Assembly: GCA_023375785.1 (NCBI GenBank)
Contig: SZWC01003567.1
Location: 126,283-190,282, forward strand
Origin: Penium margaritaceum
Taxonomy: Eukaryota; Streptophyta; Zygnematophyceae; Desmidiales; Peniaceae
Reading direction: 5' to 3'
DNA length: 64,000 nt
The position numbers were made by a program, and so were the translations under genes. This document shows positions 12,650 to 27,800 of this stretch, in pieces. The stretch's first letter is position 1. Each line of letters begins with the position of its first letter. The notes under the pieces were generated by a model. The model was not told the origin of the DNA, searched no databases, and worked only from the letters and a program-made list of their open reading frames with translations.

Positions 12650-15000
12650 ACATCTAATATGCATGACCTTGCATGTATAAACAAGGTAAAAATGTGGTTT
12701 CTTGGCATGCCTATTGTGCGCAATGCCTTGACCAAGTTGGCATGTGCCACTGACCATGACCACAAAGTATACCAAGTGACTTTATTTTCTACAAATCGTA
12801 ACACGTGTCAGCTACAGTCAGAGTGCCCAATCACAGTTCAGATGTACTAGGCATGACCTTACAGGAATAAAAAAGGAAAAAAACGGGTGGCTTGGCACGA
12901 CTATTGTGCGCAATTCCTTGACAAAGTTGGCATGTGCCACTGACTATGACCACAAAGTCTACTAAGTACCTTAAACGGCTATGACTCATAACACGAGACA
13001 TCCACACTCAGAGTGTCCAATCACAGTGCAGATGTCCTAGGCATGATCGTACAGGTACGAACAATGTAGAATTCTGGTGGCTCGGTGTGGCTATTGTGCG
13101 CAATGCCTTGACAAAGTCGGCATGTGCCACTGACCATAACCACAAATGTATCCAAGTGACATTTACTTCTATTGATCATAACACGAGTCAGCCACGGTCA
13201 GAGTGACCAATCACAGTGCAGATGTACTAGGCATAATCTTGCGGGTACAAACAATGTAGAATACTGGTGTCTAAGTGTGGCTATTTTGTGCAATGACTTG
13301 ACAAAGTTGGAATGTGCCACTGACCAGGACCACATAGTCTACCAAGTGACCTTAACTTCTACGAATCGTAACACAAGTCAACCATGGTCAAAGTGCCCAA
13401 TCACAGTGCACATCTAATATGCATGACCTTACAGGTATACACAATGTAAAAAACCGGTGGCTTGGCACGGCTATTGTGCGCAATGCCTTGACAAAGTTGG
13501 CATGTGCCACTGACCATGACCACAAAGTTTACCAAGTGACTTTAACTTCTACGAATTGTAAAACAAGTCAGCCATATTCAGAGTGCCCAAGCATAGTGCA
13601 CATCTAATATGCATGACCTTGCAGGTATAAAGAAGGTAAAAAACTGGTGGCTTGGCACGGCTATGGTGCGCAATGTCTTGACAAAGTTGGCATGTGCCAC
13701 TGACCATGACCACACAGTTTACCAAGTACCTTAAACGGCTACGAATCATAACACGCGTCACCCACGATCAGAGTGTCCAATCACTGTGCAGATGTACTAG
13801 GCATGATCTTGAAGATGCAAACAAGGTAGAATACTGGTGGCTCGGTATAGTTATTATTTGGAATGCCTTTACAAACTTGGCATGTGCAACTGACCATGAC
13901 CACAAAGTCTACAAAGTGACTTTAACTTCTACAAATCGTAACACGAGTCAGCTACAGTCAGAGTGCCCAATCACAGTTCAGATGTACTAGGCATGACCTT
14001 GTAGGAATTAACAAGATAAAGAACCGGTGGCTTGGCACGACTATTGTGCACAATGCCTTGACAAAGTTGGCATGTGCCCATGACCATGACCACAAAGTTT
14101 ACCAAGTACCTGAACGGCTATGACTCATAACACGAGTCAGCCACGGTCAGAGTGTCCAATCACAGTGCAGATGTACTAGGCATGATCTTGCAGGTACAAA
14201 CAAGGTAGAATACTGGTGGCTCGGTGTTGGCTATTGTGCGCAATGCCTTGACAAAGCTGGCATGTGCCACTGACCATAACCACAAATGAATCCAAGTGAC
14301 GTTTACTTCTATTGATCATAACACGAGTCAGCCACGGTCAGAGTGTCCAATCACAGTACAGATGTACTAGACATGATCTTGCAGGTACAAAGAAGGTAGA
14401 ATACTGGTGTCTCGGTGTGGCTGTTTTGTGCAATGACCTGACAAAGTTGGCATGTGCCACTGACCATGACCAAAAAAAATTTCCAAGTGACCTTAACTTC
14501 TACGAGTCGTAACACAAGTCAACCAAGGTCAAAGTGCCCAATCACAGTGCACATCTAATATGCATGACCTTACAGGTATACACAATGTAAAAAACCGGTG
14601 GCTTGGCACGGCTATTGTGCGCAATGCCTTGACAAAGTTGGCATGTGCCACTGACCATGACCACAAAGTTTACCAAGTGACTTTAACTTCTACGAATCAT
14701 AACAAGAGTCAGCCACATTCAGAGTGCCAAATCATAGTGCACATCTAATATGCATGACCTTGCAGGTATAAAGAAGGGAAAAAAACCGTTGGCTTGGCAC
14801 GGGTATTGTGCGCAATGCCTTGACAAAGTTGGCACGTGCCACTGACCATGACCACACTGTTTACCAAGTACCTGAAACGGCTACGAATCATAACACGTGT
14901 CACCCACGGCCAGAGTGACTCATCACTGTGCAGATGTACTAGGCATGATCTTGAAGGTGCAAACAAGGTATAATACTGGTGGCTCGGTCTGGCTATTGTG
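12650..15000 (+). repeat. 1,140-bp hexamer duplicated in tandem
   Basis: Six-monomer blocks recur at a shift of 1,140-1,141 bp: 12,850 pairs with 13,990, 13,172 with 14,312, and 13,419 with 14,560. Shared variants include cagctacagtcagagtgccc and the ggtgtctaag/ggtgtctcgg form followed by a tgtgcaatgac core. 1,140 is twice 570. Confidence 0.75.
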
Positions 15001-18000
15001 CAGAATGCCTTGAAAAAGTTGGCATGTGCCACTGACCATGATCACAAAGTTTACCAGGTGACTTTAACTTCTACGAATCGCAAAACGAGTCAGCCACGAT
15101 CAGAATGCCCAATCATAGTACACATATAATATGCATGACCTTGCTGGTATAAACAAGGTAACAAACCGGTGGCTTGGCACGGCTATTGTGCGCAATCCCT
15201 CGACAAAGTTGGCATGTGCCACTGACCGTGACCACAACGTTTACCAAGTACATTAAACGGCTATGAATTATAACACGAGACAGCCACGGTCAGAGTGTCC
15301 AATCACATTGCAGATTTACTGGGCATGACCTTACAGGTATAAACAAGGTAGAATACTGGTGGCTCGGTGTGGCTATTGTACGCAATGCCTTGACAAATTG
15401 GCATGTGCCACTGACCATGACCACAAAGTGTACCAAGTGACTTTAACTTCTACGAATCGTAACACAAGTCAGCCACGGTCAGAGTGCCCAATCACAGTGC
15501 ACATGTAGTATGCATGACGTTGCAGGTCTAAAGAAGGTAAAAAACCGTTGGCTTGGCACGGCTATTGTACGCAATGCCTTGACAAAGTTAACATGTGCCA
15601 CTGACCATGACCACACTGTTTACCGAGTACCTTAAACGGCTATGAATCATAACACGCGTCACCCACGGTCAGAGTGTCCGATCACAGTGCAGGTGTACTA
15701 GGCATGATCTTGAAGGTACAAAAAAGGTGGAATACTGGTGGCTCGGTGTGGCTATTGTGCGCAATGCCTTGACAAAGTTGGCATGTGCCACTGCCCATGA
15801 TCACAATGTTTACCAAGTGACTTTAACCTCTACGAAACGTAACACGAGTCAGCCACGGTCAGAGTGCCCAATCATAGTACACATGTAATATGCATGACCT
15901 TGCTGGTATAATCAAGGTAAAAACTTGGTGGCTTGGCACGGCTATTGTGCGCAATGCCTTGACAAAGTTGGCATGTGCCACTGACCATGACCACAAAGTT
16001 CACCAAGTGACTTTAACTTCTACGAATCGTAACACGAGTCAGCCACATTCAGAGTGCACAATCACAGTGCACATCTAATATGCATGACCGTGCAGGTCTA
16101 AAGAAGGAAAAAAACCGGTGGCTTGGCACGGCTTTTGTGCGCAATACCTTGACAAAGTTGGCATGTGCCACTGAGCATGACAACACTGTTTACCACGTAC
16201 CTTAAAAGGATATGAATCATAACACGCGTCACCCACGGTCAAAGTGTCCAATCATAGTGCAGATGTACTAGGCATGATCTTGAAGGTGCAAACAAGGTAG
16301 AATACTGGTGGCTCGGTGTGGCTATTGTGCGCAACGCCTTGACAAGATTGGCATGTGCCACTGACCATGATCACAAAGTTTACCATGTGACTTTAACTTC
16401 TACGAATCGTTACACGAGTCAGCCACAGTCAGAGTGCCCAATCATAGTACACATCTAATATGCATGACCTTGCTGGTATAAACAAGGTAAAAAACTGGTG
16501 GCTTGGCACGGCTATTGTGCGCAATGCCTTGAGAAAGGTGGTACGTGCCACTGACCATGACCACAAAGTTTACCAAGTACATTAAACGGCTATGAATAAT
16601 AACACAAGTCAGCCACGGTCAGAGTGTCCAATCACAGTGTAGATATACTGGGCATGACCGCACAGATATAAGCAGGGTAGAATACTGGTGGCTCGGTGTG
16701 GCTATTATGCGCAATGCCTTGATAAATTGGCATGTGCCACTGACCATGACCGCAAAGTTTACCAAGTGACGTTTACGTCTATTGATCATAACACGAATCA
16801 GCCACAGTCAGAGTGTTCAATGACAGTGCAGATGTATTAGGCATGATCTTGCAGGTGCAAACAAGGTAAAACACCTGTGCCTTGGTGTGGCTACTGTGCG
16901 CAATGCCTTGACTAATTGGCCTGTGCCACTGACCATGTCCACAAAGTTTACCATGTGACTTTAACTGCTACGAATCGTAACACAAGTCAGCCACGGTCAG
17001 AGTGCCCAATCACAGTGCACATCTAATATGCATAACCTTACAGGTATACACAAGGTAAAAAACCGGTGGCTTGGCACGGCTATTGTGCGCAATGCCTTGA
17101 CAAAGTTGGCATGTGCCACTGACCATGACCACAAAGTTTACCAAGTGACTTTAACTTCTACGAATCGTACCACAAGTCAGCCACATTCATAGTGCCCAAT
17201 CAAAGTGCACATCTAATATGCATGACCTTGCAGGTATAAAGAAGGTAAAAAACCATTGGCTTGGCACGGCTATTGTGCGCAATGCCTTGATTAAGTTGGC
17301 ATGTGCCACTGACTATGACCACACTGTTTACCAAGTACCTTAAACGGCTATGAATCATAACACGCGTCACCCACGGTCAGAGTGTCCAATCACAGTGCAG
17401 ATGTACTAGGCATGATCTTGAAGGTGCAAAAAAGGTAGAATACAGGTGGCTCAGTGTGGCTACTGTGCGCAATGCCTTGACAAAGTTGGCATGTGCCACT
17501 GACCATGATCACAAAGTTTACCAAGTGACTTTCTACGAATCGTAACACGAGTCAGCCACTGTCAGAGTGCCCAATCATAGTACACATGTAATATGCAAGA
17601 CCTTGCTGGTATAAACAAGGTAAAAACCCGGTGGCTTGGCATGACTTTTGTGCGCAATGTCTTGACAAAGTTGGCATGTGCCACTGACCATGACCACAAA
17701 GTTTACCAAGTACATTAAACGGCTATGATTTATAACACGAGTCAGCCACGGTCAGAGTGTCCAATCACAGTACAGATATACTGGGCATGACCATACAGGT
17801 ATAAAAAAGGTAGAATACTGGTGGTTCGGTGTGGCTATTGTGTGCAATGCCTTGACAAAATGGCATGTGCCACTGACCATGACCACAAAGTTTACCATGT
17901 GACTTTCACCTATACGAATAGTAACACACGTCAGCCACAGTTAGAGTGCCCAATGACAGTGCACATGTCATATGCATGACCTTACAGGTATACACAAGGT

Positions 18001-20569
18001 AAAAAACCGGTGGCTTGGCATGGCTATGGTGCGCAATGCCTTGACAAAGTTGGCATGTGCCACTGACCATGACCACAAAGTGTACCAAGTGACTTTAACG
18101 TCTACGAATTGTAACACGAGCCAGCCACATTCAGAGTGCCCAATCACAGTGCACATCTAATATGCATGACCTTGCAGGTATAAAGAAGGTAAAAAACCGG
18201 TGGCTTGGCACGGCTATTGTGCGCAATACCTTAACAAAGTTGGCATGTGCCACTGACCATGACCACACTATTTACCAAGTACCTTAAACGGCTATGAATC
18301 ATAACACGCGTCACCCACGGTCAGAGTGTCAAGTCACAGTGCAGATGTACTAAGCATGATCTTGAAGGTGCAAACAAGGTAGAATACTGGTGGCTCGGTG
18401 TGGCTATTGTGCGCAATGCCTTGAAAAAGTTGGCATGTGCCACTGACCATGATCACAAAGTTTGCCAAGTGACTTTAACTTATACGAATCATAACACGAG
18501 CCAGCAACGGTCAGATTGCCCAATCATAGTACACATATAATATGCATGACCTTGCTGGTATATACAAGGTAAAAAACTGGTGGCTTGGCACGGCTATTGT
18601 GCGCAATGCCTTGACAAAGTTGGCATGTGCCACTGACCATGACCACAAAGTTTACCACGTACATTAAACGGCTATGAATTATAACACGAGTCAGCCACGG
18701 TCAGAGTGTCCAATCACAGTGCAGATATACTGGGCATGACCTCACAGGTATAACCCAGGTAGAATACTGGTGGCTCGGAGTGGCTATTGTGCGCAATGCC
18801 TTGATAAATTGGCATGTGCCACTGACCATGACCACAAAGTTTACCAAGTGACGTTTACGTCTACTGATCATAACACGAGTCAGCCACGGTCAGAGTGTCC
18901 AATCACAGTGCAGATGTATTAGGCATGACCTTGCAGGTGCAAACAAGGTAAAACACCTGTGCCTTGGTGTGGCAACTCTGCGCAATGCCTTGACGAAGTT
19001 GGCATGTGCCACTAGCCATGACCACAACGCTTACCAAGTGACTTTAACTTCTACGAATCCTAACACGAGTCAGCCATGGTCAGAGTGCCCAGTCACAGTG
19101 CACATCTAACACGCATAACCTTGCAGGTATAAACAAGGTAAAAAACCGGTGGCTTGGCACCGCAATTGTGCGCAATGCCTTGACAAAGTTGGCATGTGCC
19201 ACTGACTATGACCACAAAGTTTACCAAGTGACTTAACTTCTACGAATTGTAACAAGAGTCAGCCACATTCAGAGTGCCCAATCACAGTGCACATATAACA
19301 TGCACGACCTTACAGGTATAAAGAAGGTAAAAAAACCGGTGCCTTGGCATGGCTATTGTGCGCACTGCCTTGACAGAGTTGGCATGTGCCACTGACCGTG
19401 ACCACAAAGTTCACCAAGTGACTTTAACATCCACGAATTGTAACACGAGGCAGCCACATTCAGAGTGCCAAATAACAGTGCACATCTAATATGCATGACC
19501 TTGCCGGTATAAAGAAGGTAAAAAAGCTGGTGGCTTGGCACGGCTATTGTGCGCAATGCCTTGAAAAAGTTGGCATGTGCCACTGACCATGACCACACTG
19601 TTTACCAAGTACCTTAAACGGCTACGAATTATAACACACGTCACCCACGGTCAGAGTGTCCAATCACAGTTCAGATGTACTAGGCATGCTCCTGAAGGTG
19701 CAAACAAGGTAGAATACTGGTGGCTCGGTGTGGCTATTGTGTGCAATGCCTCGACAAAGTTGGCATGTGCCACTGACCATGATCACAAAGTTTACCAAGT
19801 GACATTAACTTCTACGAATGGTAAGACGAGTCAGCCACGGTCAGAGTACCCAATCATAGTACACATCTAATATGCATGACTTTGCTGGTATAAACAAGGT
19901 AAAAAACCGGTGGCTTGGCATGGCTATTGTGCGCAATGCCTAGACAAAGTTGGCATGTGCCACCGACCATGACCACACATTTTACCAAGTACATTAAACG
20001 GCTATGAATTATAACACGAGTCAGCCACTGTCAGAGTGTCCAATCACAGTACATATATACTGGGCATGACCTTATAGGTATAAACAAGGTAGAATATTGG
20101 AGTTCCATTGTGGCAATTGTGCGCAATGCCCAGACAAATTGCCATGTGCAACTGACAATGACCACAAAGTTTACCAAGGAGCTTCAACTTCTATGAATCG
20201 TAACACAAGTCAGCCACGGTCAGAGTGCCCAATCACAGTGCACATCTAATATGCATGACCTTGCAGGTATACACAAGGTAAAAACCCAGTGGCTTGGGCT
20301 GGCTATTGTGCGCAATACCTTGACAATTTGGGCATGTGCCACTAACAATTATCACAATGTTTACCAAGTGACTTTAACTTCTACAAATCGTAACACGAGT
20401 CAGCCACGGTCAGAGTGCCCAATCACAGTGCACATCTAATATGCATGACCTTGCAGGTATAAACAAGTTTAAAAACTGGTGGCTTGGCACGGCTATTGTG
20501 CGCAATGCCTTGACAAAGTTGGCACGTGCCACTGACCATGACCACAAAGTTTACCAAGTACCTTAAACA

Positions 20570-22255
20570 GCTATGAATCATAAGACGAGTCAGCCACGGT
20601 CAGAGTGTCCAATCACAGTGCAGATATCCTGGGCATCATCTTGCTCGTATAAGCTATAATACAAGTGGCTCGGTGTGGCTATTGTGCGCAATGCCTTGAC
20701 AAAGTTGGCATGTGCCACTGAGCATGACCACAAATGTATCCAAGTGAGTTTTACTTTTTTTTATAATAACACAAGTCAGCCACGGTCAGAGTGCCCAATC
20801 ACAGTGCAGATGTACTAGGCAGGATCTTGCAGGTGCAAACAAGGTACAATACTGGTGGCTCGGTGTGGCTATTGTGCGTAATGCATTGACAAGGTTGGCA
20901 TGTGCCACTGACCATGACCATGACCACAAGTGACTTTAACTTCTACGAATCATTACACGAGTCAGCCACGGTCAGAGTACCCAATCACAGTGCACATCTA
21001 ATATGAATGATCTTGCAGGTATAAACAGGGTAAAACACTGGTGTCTTAGCACGGCTATTGTACGCAATGCCTTGACAAAGTTGGCATGTGCCACAGACCA
21101 TGACCACAATGATTACCAAGTGACTTTAACTTCTACGAATTGTAACACGAGTCAGCCACAGTCCGTGTGCCCACTCACAGTTCACATGTACTAGGCATGA
21201 CCTTCCAGGTATAAACAAGGTAAAATCCGGTGGCTTGGCAGAGCTATTTTGCACAATGCATTGACCAAGTTGGCATGTGCCACTGACCATGACCACAAAG
21301 TTTACCAAGTACATTAAACGGCTATGAATCATAACACGAGTCAGCCACGGGCAGAGTGTCCGATCACATTGCAGATATATCTGGCATGACCTTACAGGTA
21401 TAAACAAGGTAGAATACTGGTGGCTCAGTGTGGCTATTATGTGCAAGGCATTGACAAAGCTGGCATGTGCCACTGACCATGACCACAAATGTATCCAAGT
21501 GACTTGTACTTCTATTGATCATAACACGAGTCAACCACTGTCAGAGTGTCCAATCACAGTGCAGATATAGTAGGCATGATCTTGCAGGTGCAAACAAGGT
21601 AGAATATTTGTGGTTCGGTGTGGCTATTGTTCGCGATGCCTTGTTAAAGCTGGCATGTGCCACTGACCATGACCACAAAGTTTACCAAGTAACTGTAACT
21701 TCTGCGAATCGTAACACGAGTCAGCAACAGTCAGAGTGCCCAATCACAGTTCAGATGTACTAGGCATGACCTTGCAAGTATAGACAAGGTTAAAAACCGG
21801 TGGCTTTGCACGGCTATTGTGCGCAATGCCTTGACAAAGTTGGCATGTGCCACTGACCATGACCACAAAGTTTACCAAGTACCTTAAATGGCTATGAATC
21901 ATAACACGAGTCAGCGACGGGCAGAGTGTCCAATCACAGTGCAGATATAATAGGCATGAACTTGCAGGTATGAACAAGGTAGAATACTGGTGGCTCCATG
22001 TGGCTATTGTGCGCAATGCCTTGACAAAGTTCGCATGTGCCACTGACCATGACCACAAATGTATCCAAGTGATTCTTACATCTATTGATCATAACACGAG
22101 TCAGGCACGGTCAGAGTTTCCAATCACAGTGCAGATGTGCAAGGCATGATGTTGAAGGTTCAAACAAGGTAGAATACTGGTGGCTCGGAATGGCTATTGT
22201 GCGCAATGCCTTGACAATGTTGGCATGTGCCACTGACCATGACCACAAAGTTTAC
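20570..22255 (+). repeat. Segmental duplication S2, copy 2
   Basis: Partner of 10,140-11,110 at offsets 10,425 and 11,180. It ends against the 61-N gap, and the S1 copy 2 segment begins in nearly the same place. Confidence 0.68.
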
Positions 22256-22260
22256 CAAGT

Positions 22261-22321
22261 NNNNNNNNNNNNNNNNNNNNNNNNNNNNNNNNNNNNNNNN
22301 NNNNNNNNNNNNNNNNNNNNN
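22261..22321. other. Assembly gap (61 N)
   Basis: 61 undetermined bases inside the array. The left flank ends in gtttaccaagt and the right flank starts gttggcatg. In neighbouring monomers these two points are 147-148 bp apart, not 61, so the gap length is out of phase with the satellite and is probably wrong by about 87 bp plus some number of whole monomers. Confidence 0.97.
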
Positions 22322-24822
22322 GTTGGCATGTGCCACTGACCATGACCACAATGTTTACCAAGTGACGTTAACTTCTACGAATCGTTACACGAGTCAACCA
22401 CGGTCTGCGTGCCCAATCACAGTGTACATCTAATATGCATGACCTTGCAGGTATAAACAAGGTAAAAAACCTGTGGCTTGGCACGGCTATTGTGCGCAAT
22501 GCCTTGACAAAGTTGGCATGTGCCACTTACCATGACCACAAAGTTTACCAAGTAACTTTAACATCTACGAATCGTAACACAAGTCAGCCACAGTCAGAGT
22601 GCCCAATTACAGTTTAGATGTGCTAGGCATGACCTTGCAGGTATAAGCAAGGTAAAAACTGGTGGCTTGGCACGACTATTGTGCGCAATGCCTTCACAAA
22701 GTTGGTATGTGCCACTGACCATGTCCACAAAGTTTACCAAGTACTTTAAACGGCTATGACTCAAAACACGAGTCAGCCACGCTCAGAGTGTCCAATGACA
22801 GTGCAGATGTACTAGGCATGACCTTGCAGGTATAAACAAGGTAGAATACTGGTGGCTCAGTGTGGCTATTGTGGGCAATGTCCTGACAAAGTTGGCATGT
22901 GCCACTGACCATGACAACAAATGTATCAAAGTGACTTTTACTTCTATTGATCATAACACGAGTCAGCCACGGTCAGAGTGTCCAATCACAGTGTCGATGT
23001 AGTAGGAATGATCTTGCAGGTAAAAACAAGGTAGAATACTGGTGTCTTTGTGTGGCTATTGTGCGCAATGACTTGACAATGTTGGCATGTGCCACTGACC
23101 ATGACCACAACGTTTACCAAGTGACTTTAACTTCTACGAGTCGTAACACAAGTCAGCCACAGTCAAAGTGCCCAATCACAATGCACATCTAATATGCATG
23201 ACCTTGCAGGTATACAAAAGATAACATACCGGTGGCTTGGCACGGTTATTGTGCGCAATGCCTTGATAAAGTTGGCATGTACCACTGACCAAGACCACAT
23301 TGTTTACCAAGTGACTTTAACTTCTATGAAACGTAACACGAGTCAGCCACAATTAGAGTGCTCAATCACAGTGCACATCTAATTTGCATGACCTTGCAGG
23401 TATAAACAAGGTCAAATACCGGTGGCTTGGCAAGGCTATTGTACGCAATGCCTTGACAAAGCTGGCATGTGCCACTGACCATGACCACACTCTTTACCAA
23501 GTACCTTAAACGGCTATGAATCATAACACGTGTCACCGACGATCAGCGTGTCCAATGCAAGTGCAGATGTACTAGGCATCATCTTGCAGGTGCAAACAAG
23601 GTAGAATACGGGTGGCTCGGTGTGGCTATTGTGCGCAATGGCTTGACAAAGTTGGCATGGTCCACTGACCATGATCTTTAATTTTTCCAAGTGACTAGCT
23701 TCTACAAATTGTAACACGAGTCAGCCACTGCCAGAGTACCCAATCATAGTGCACATCTGATATGCATGACCTTGCTGATATAAAAAGGAAAAAAACCGGT
23801 GGCTTGGCACGGCTATTGTGCGCAATGCCTTGACAATGTCGGCACGTGCCACTTACCATGACCACAAAGTTTACCAAGTACGTTAAACGGCTATGAATTC
23901 TAACACGAGTCAGCCGCCATCAGAGTGTCAAATCACAGTGCAGATTAGTTGGGCATGACCTTCCAGGTTTAAACAAGGTAGAATACTGGTGGCTCGGTGT
24001 GGCTATTTTGCGCAATGCCTTGACAAAGTTGGCATGTGCCACTGACCATGACCACAAATGTATCCAAGCGACGCTTACGTCTATTGACCATAACACGAGT
24101 CAGCTACGGTCAGAGTGTCCAATCACAGTGCAGATGTACTAGGCATGATCTTGCAGGTACAAACAAGGTAGAATACTGGTGGCTTGGTTCGGATATTGTG
24201 CGCAATGCCTTGACAAAGTTGGCATGTGCCACTGACCGTGACCACAAAGTTTACCAATTGACTTTTACGAGGCGTAACACGAGTCAGCCACGGTCAGAGT
24301 GCCCAATCTCAGTGCACATCTAATATGCATGAAATTGCGGGTATGAACAAGGTAAAAAACTGGTGGCTTGGTACGGCCATTGTGCGCAATGCCTAGACAA
24401 AGTTGGCATGTGCCACAGACCGTGACCACAAGGTTTACCAAGTACAATAAACGGCTATGAATCATAACACGAGTCAGCCACGATCAGAGTGTCCAATCAC
24501 AGTGCAGATAGTCTAGGCATGACCTTGCAGGTATAAACAAGGTAGAATACTGGTGGCTCGGTGTGGCCATTGTGCGCAATGCCTTGACAGAGTTGGCATG
24601 TGCCACTGACCATGACCACAACTGTATCCAAGTGACTTTTACTTCTATTGATCATAACACGAGTCAGCCACAGTCGGAGTGTCCAATGACAGTGCAGATG
24701 TACTAGGCATGATCTTGCAGGTACAAAAAAGGCAGAGTACTAGTGGCTCGGTGTGGCTATTATGTGCAATGCCTTGACAAAGTTGGCATGTACCACTGAC
24801 CATGCCCACCAAGTTTACCAAA

Positions 24823-27800
24823 TGACTTTAACTTCTACGAGTCGTAACACAAGTCAGTCACGGTCAGAGTGCCCGATCACAGTGCATATCTAATATGCAT
24901 GACCTTACTGGTAGAAAAAGGTAAAAAACCGTTAGCTTGGCACGGCTATAATGCACAATGCCTTGAAAAGATTGGCATGTGCCACTAACAATGATCACAA
25001 TGTTTACCAACTGACTTTAACTTCTACGAGTCGTAACACAAGTCAGTCACGGTCAGAGTGCCCGATCACAGTGCATATCTAATATGCATGACCTTACTGG
25101 TAGAAAAAGGTAAAAAACCGTTAGCTTGGCACGGCTATAATGCACAATGCCTTGAAAAGATTGGCATGTGCCACTAACAATGATCACAATGTTTACCAAC
25201 TGACTTTAACTTCTACGAGTCGTAACACAAGTCAGTCACGGTCAGAGTGCCCGATCACAGTGCATATCTAATATGCATGACCTTACTGGTAGAAAAAGGT
25301 AAAAAACCGTTAGCTTGGCACGGCTATAATGCACAATGCCTTGAAAAGATTGGCATGTGCCACTAACAATGATCACAATGTTTACCAACTGACTTTAACT
25401 TCTACGAGTCGTAACACAAGTCAGTCACGGTCAGAGTGCCCGATCACAGTGCATATCTAATATGCATGACCTTACTGGTAGAAAAAGGTAAAAAACCGTT
25501 AGCTTGGCACGGCTATAATGCACAATGCCTTGAAAAGATTGGCATGTGCCACTAACAATGATCACAATGTTTACCAACTGACTTTAACTTCTACGAGTCG
25601 TAACACAAGTCAGTCACGGTCAGAGTGCCCGATCACAGTGCATATCTAATATGCATGACCTTACTGGTAGAAAAAGGTAAAAAACCGTTAGCTTGGCACG
25701 GCTATAATGCACAATGCCTTGAAAAGATTGGCATGTGCCACTAACAATGATCACAATGTTTACCAACTGACTTTAACTTCTACGAGTCGTAACACAAGTC
25801 AGTCACGGTCAGAGTGCCCGATCACAGTGCATATCTAATATGCATGACCTTACTGGTAGAAAAAGGTAAAAAACCGTTAGCTTGGCACGGCTATAATGCA
25901 CAATGCCTTGAAAAGATTGGCATGTGCCACTAACAATGATCACAATGTTTACCAACTGACTTTAACTTCTACGAGTCGTAACACAAGTCAGTCACGGTCA
26001 GAGTGCCCGATCACAGTGCATATCTAATATGCATGACCTTACTGGTAGAAAAAGGTAAAAAACCGTTAGCTTGGCACGGCTATAATGCACAATGCCTTGA
26101 AAAGATTGGCATGTGCCACTAACAATGATCACAATGTTTACCAACTGACTTTAACTTCTACGAGTCGTAACACAAGTCAGTCACGGTCAGAGTGCCCGAT
26201 CACAGTGCATATCTAATATGCATGACCTTACTGGTAGAAAAAGGTAAAAAACCGTTAGCTTGGCACGGCTATAATGCACAATGCCTTGAAAAGATTGGCA
26301 TGTGCCACTAACAATGATCACAATGTTTACCAACTGACTTTAACTTCTACGAGTCGTAACACAAGTCAGTCACGGTCAGAGTGCCCGATCACAGTGCATA
26401 TCTAATATGCATGACCTTACTGGTAGAAAAAGGTAAAAAACCGTTAGCTTGGCACGGCTATAATGCACAATGCCTTGAAAAGATTGGCATGTGCCACTAA
26501 CAATGATCACAATGTTTACCAACTGACTTTAACTTCTACGAGTCGTAACACAAGTCAGTCACGGTCAGAGTGCCCGATCACAGTGCATATCTAATATGCA
26601 TGACCTTACTGGTAGAAAAAGGTAAAAAACCGTTAGCTTGGCACGGCTATAATGCACAATGCCTTGAAAAGATTGGCATGTGCCACTAACAATGATCACA
26701 ATGTTTACCAACTGACTTTAACTTCTACGAGTCGTAACACAAGTCAGTCACGGTCAGAGTGCCCGATCACAGTGCATATCTAATATGCATGACCTTACTG
26801 GTAGAAAAAGGTAAAAAACCGTTAGCTTGGCACGGCTATAATGCACAATGCCTTGAAAAGATTGGCATGTGCCACTAACAATGATCACAATGTTTACCAA
26901 CTGACTTTAACTTCTACGAGTCGTAACACAAGTCAGTCACGGTCAGAGTGCCCGATCACAGTGCATATCTAATATGCATGACCTTACTGGTAGAAAAAGG
27001 TAAAAAACCGTTAGCTTGGCACGGCTATAATGCACAATGCCTTGAAAAGATTGGCATGTGCCACTAACAATGATCACAATGTTTACCAACTGACTTTAAC
27101 TTCTACGAGTCGTAACACAAGTCAGTCACGGTCAGAGTGCCCGATCACAGTGCATATCTAATATGCATGACCTTACTGGTAGAAAAAGGTAAAAAACCGT
27201 TAGCTTGGCACGGCTATAATGCACAATGCCTTGAAAAGATTGGCATGTGCCACTAACAATGATCACAATGTTTACCAACTGACTTTAACTTCTACGAGTC
27301 GTAACACAAGTCAGTCACGGTCAGAGTGCCCGATCACAGTGCATATCTAATATGCATGACCTTACTGGTAGAAAAAGGTAAAAAACCGTTAGCTTGGCAC
27401 GGCTATAATGCACAATGCCTTGAAAAGATTGGCATGTGCCACTAACAATGATCACAATGTTTACCAACTGACTTTAACTTCTACGAGTCGTAACACAAGT
27501 CAGTCACGGTCAGAGTGCCCGATCACAGTGCATATCTAATATGCATGACCTTACTGGTAGAAAAAGGTAAAAAACCGTTAGCTTGGCACGGCTATAATGC
27601 ACAATGCCTTGAAAAGATTGGCATGTGCCACTAACAATGATCACAATGTTTACCAACTGACTTTAACTTCTACGAGTCGTAACACAAGTCAGTCACGGTC
27701 AGAGTGCCCGATCACAGTGCATATCTAATATGCATGACCTTACTGGTAGAAAAAGGTAAAAAACCGTTAGCTTGGCACGGCTATAATGCACAATGCCTTG

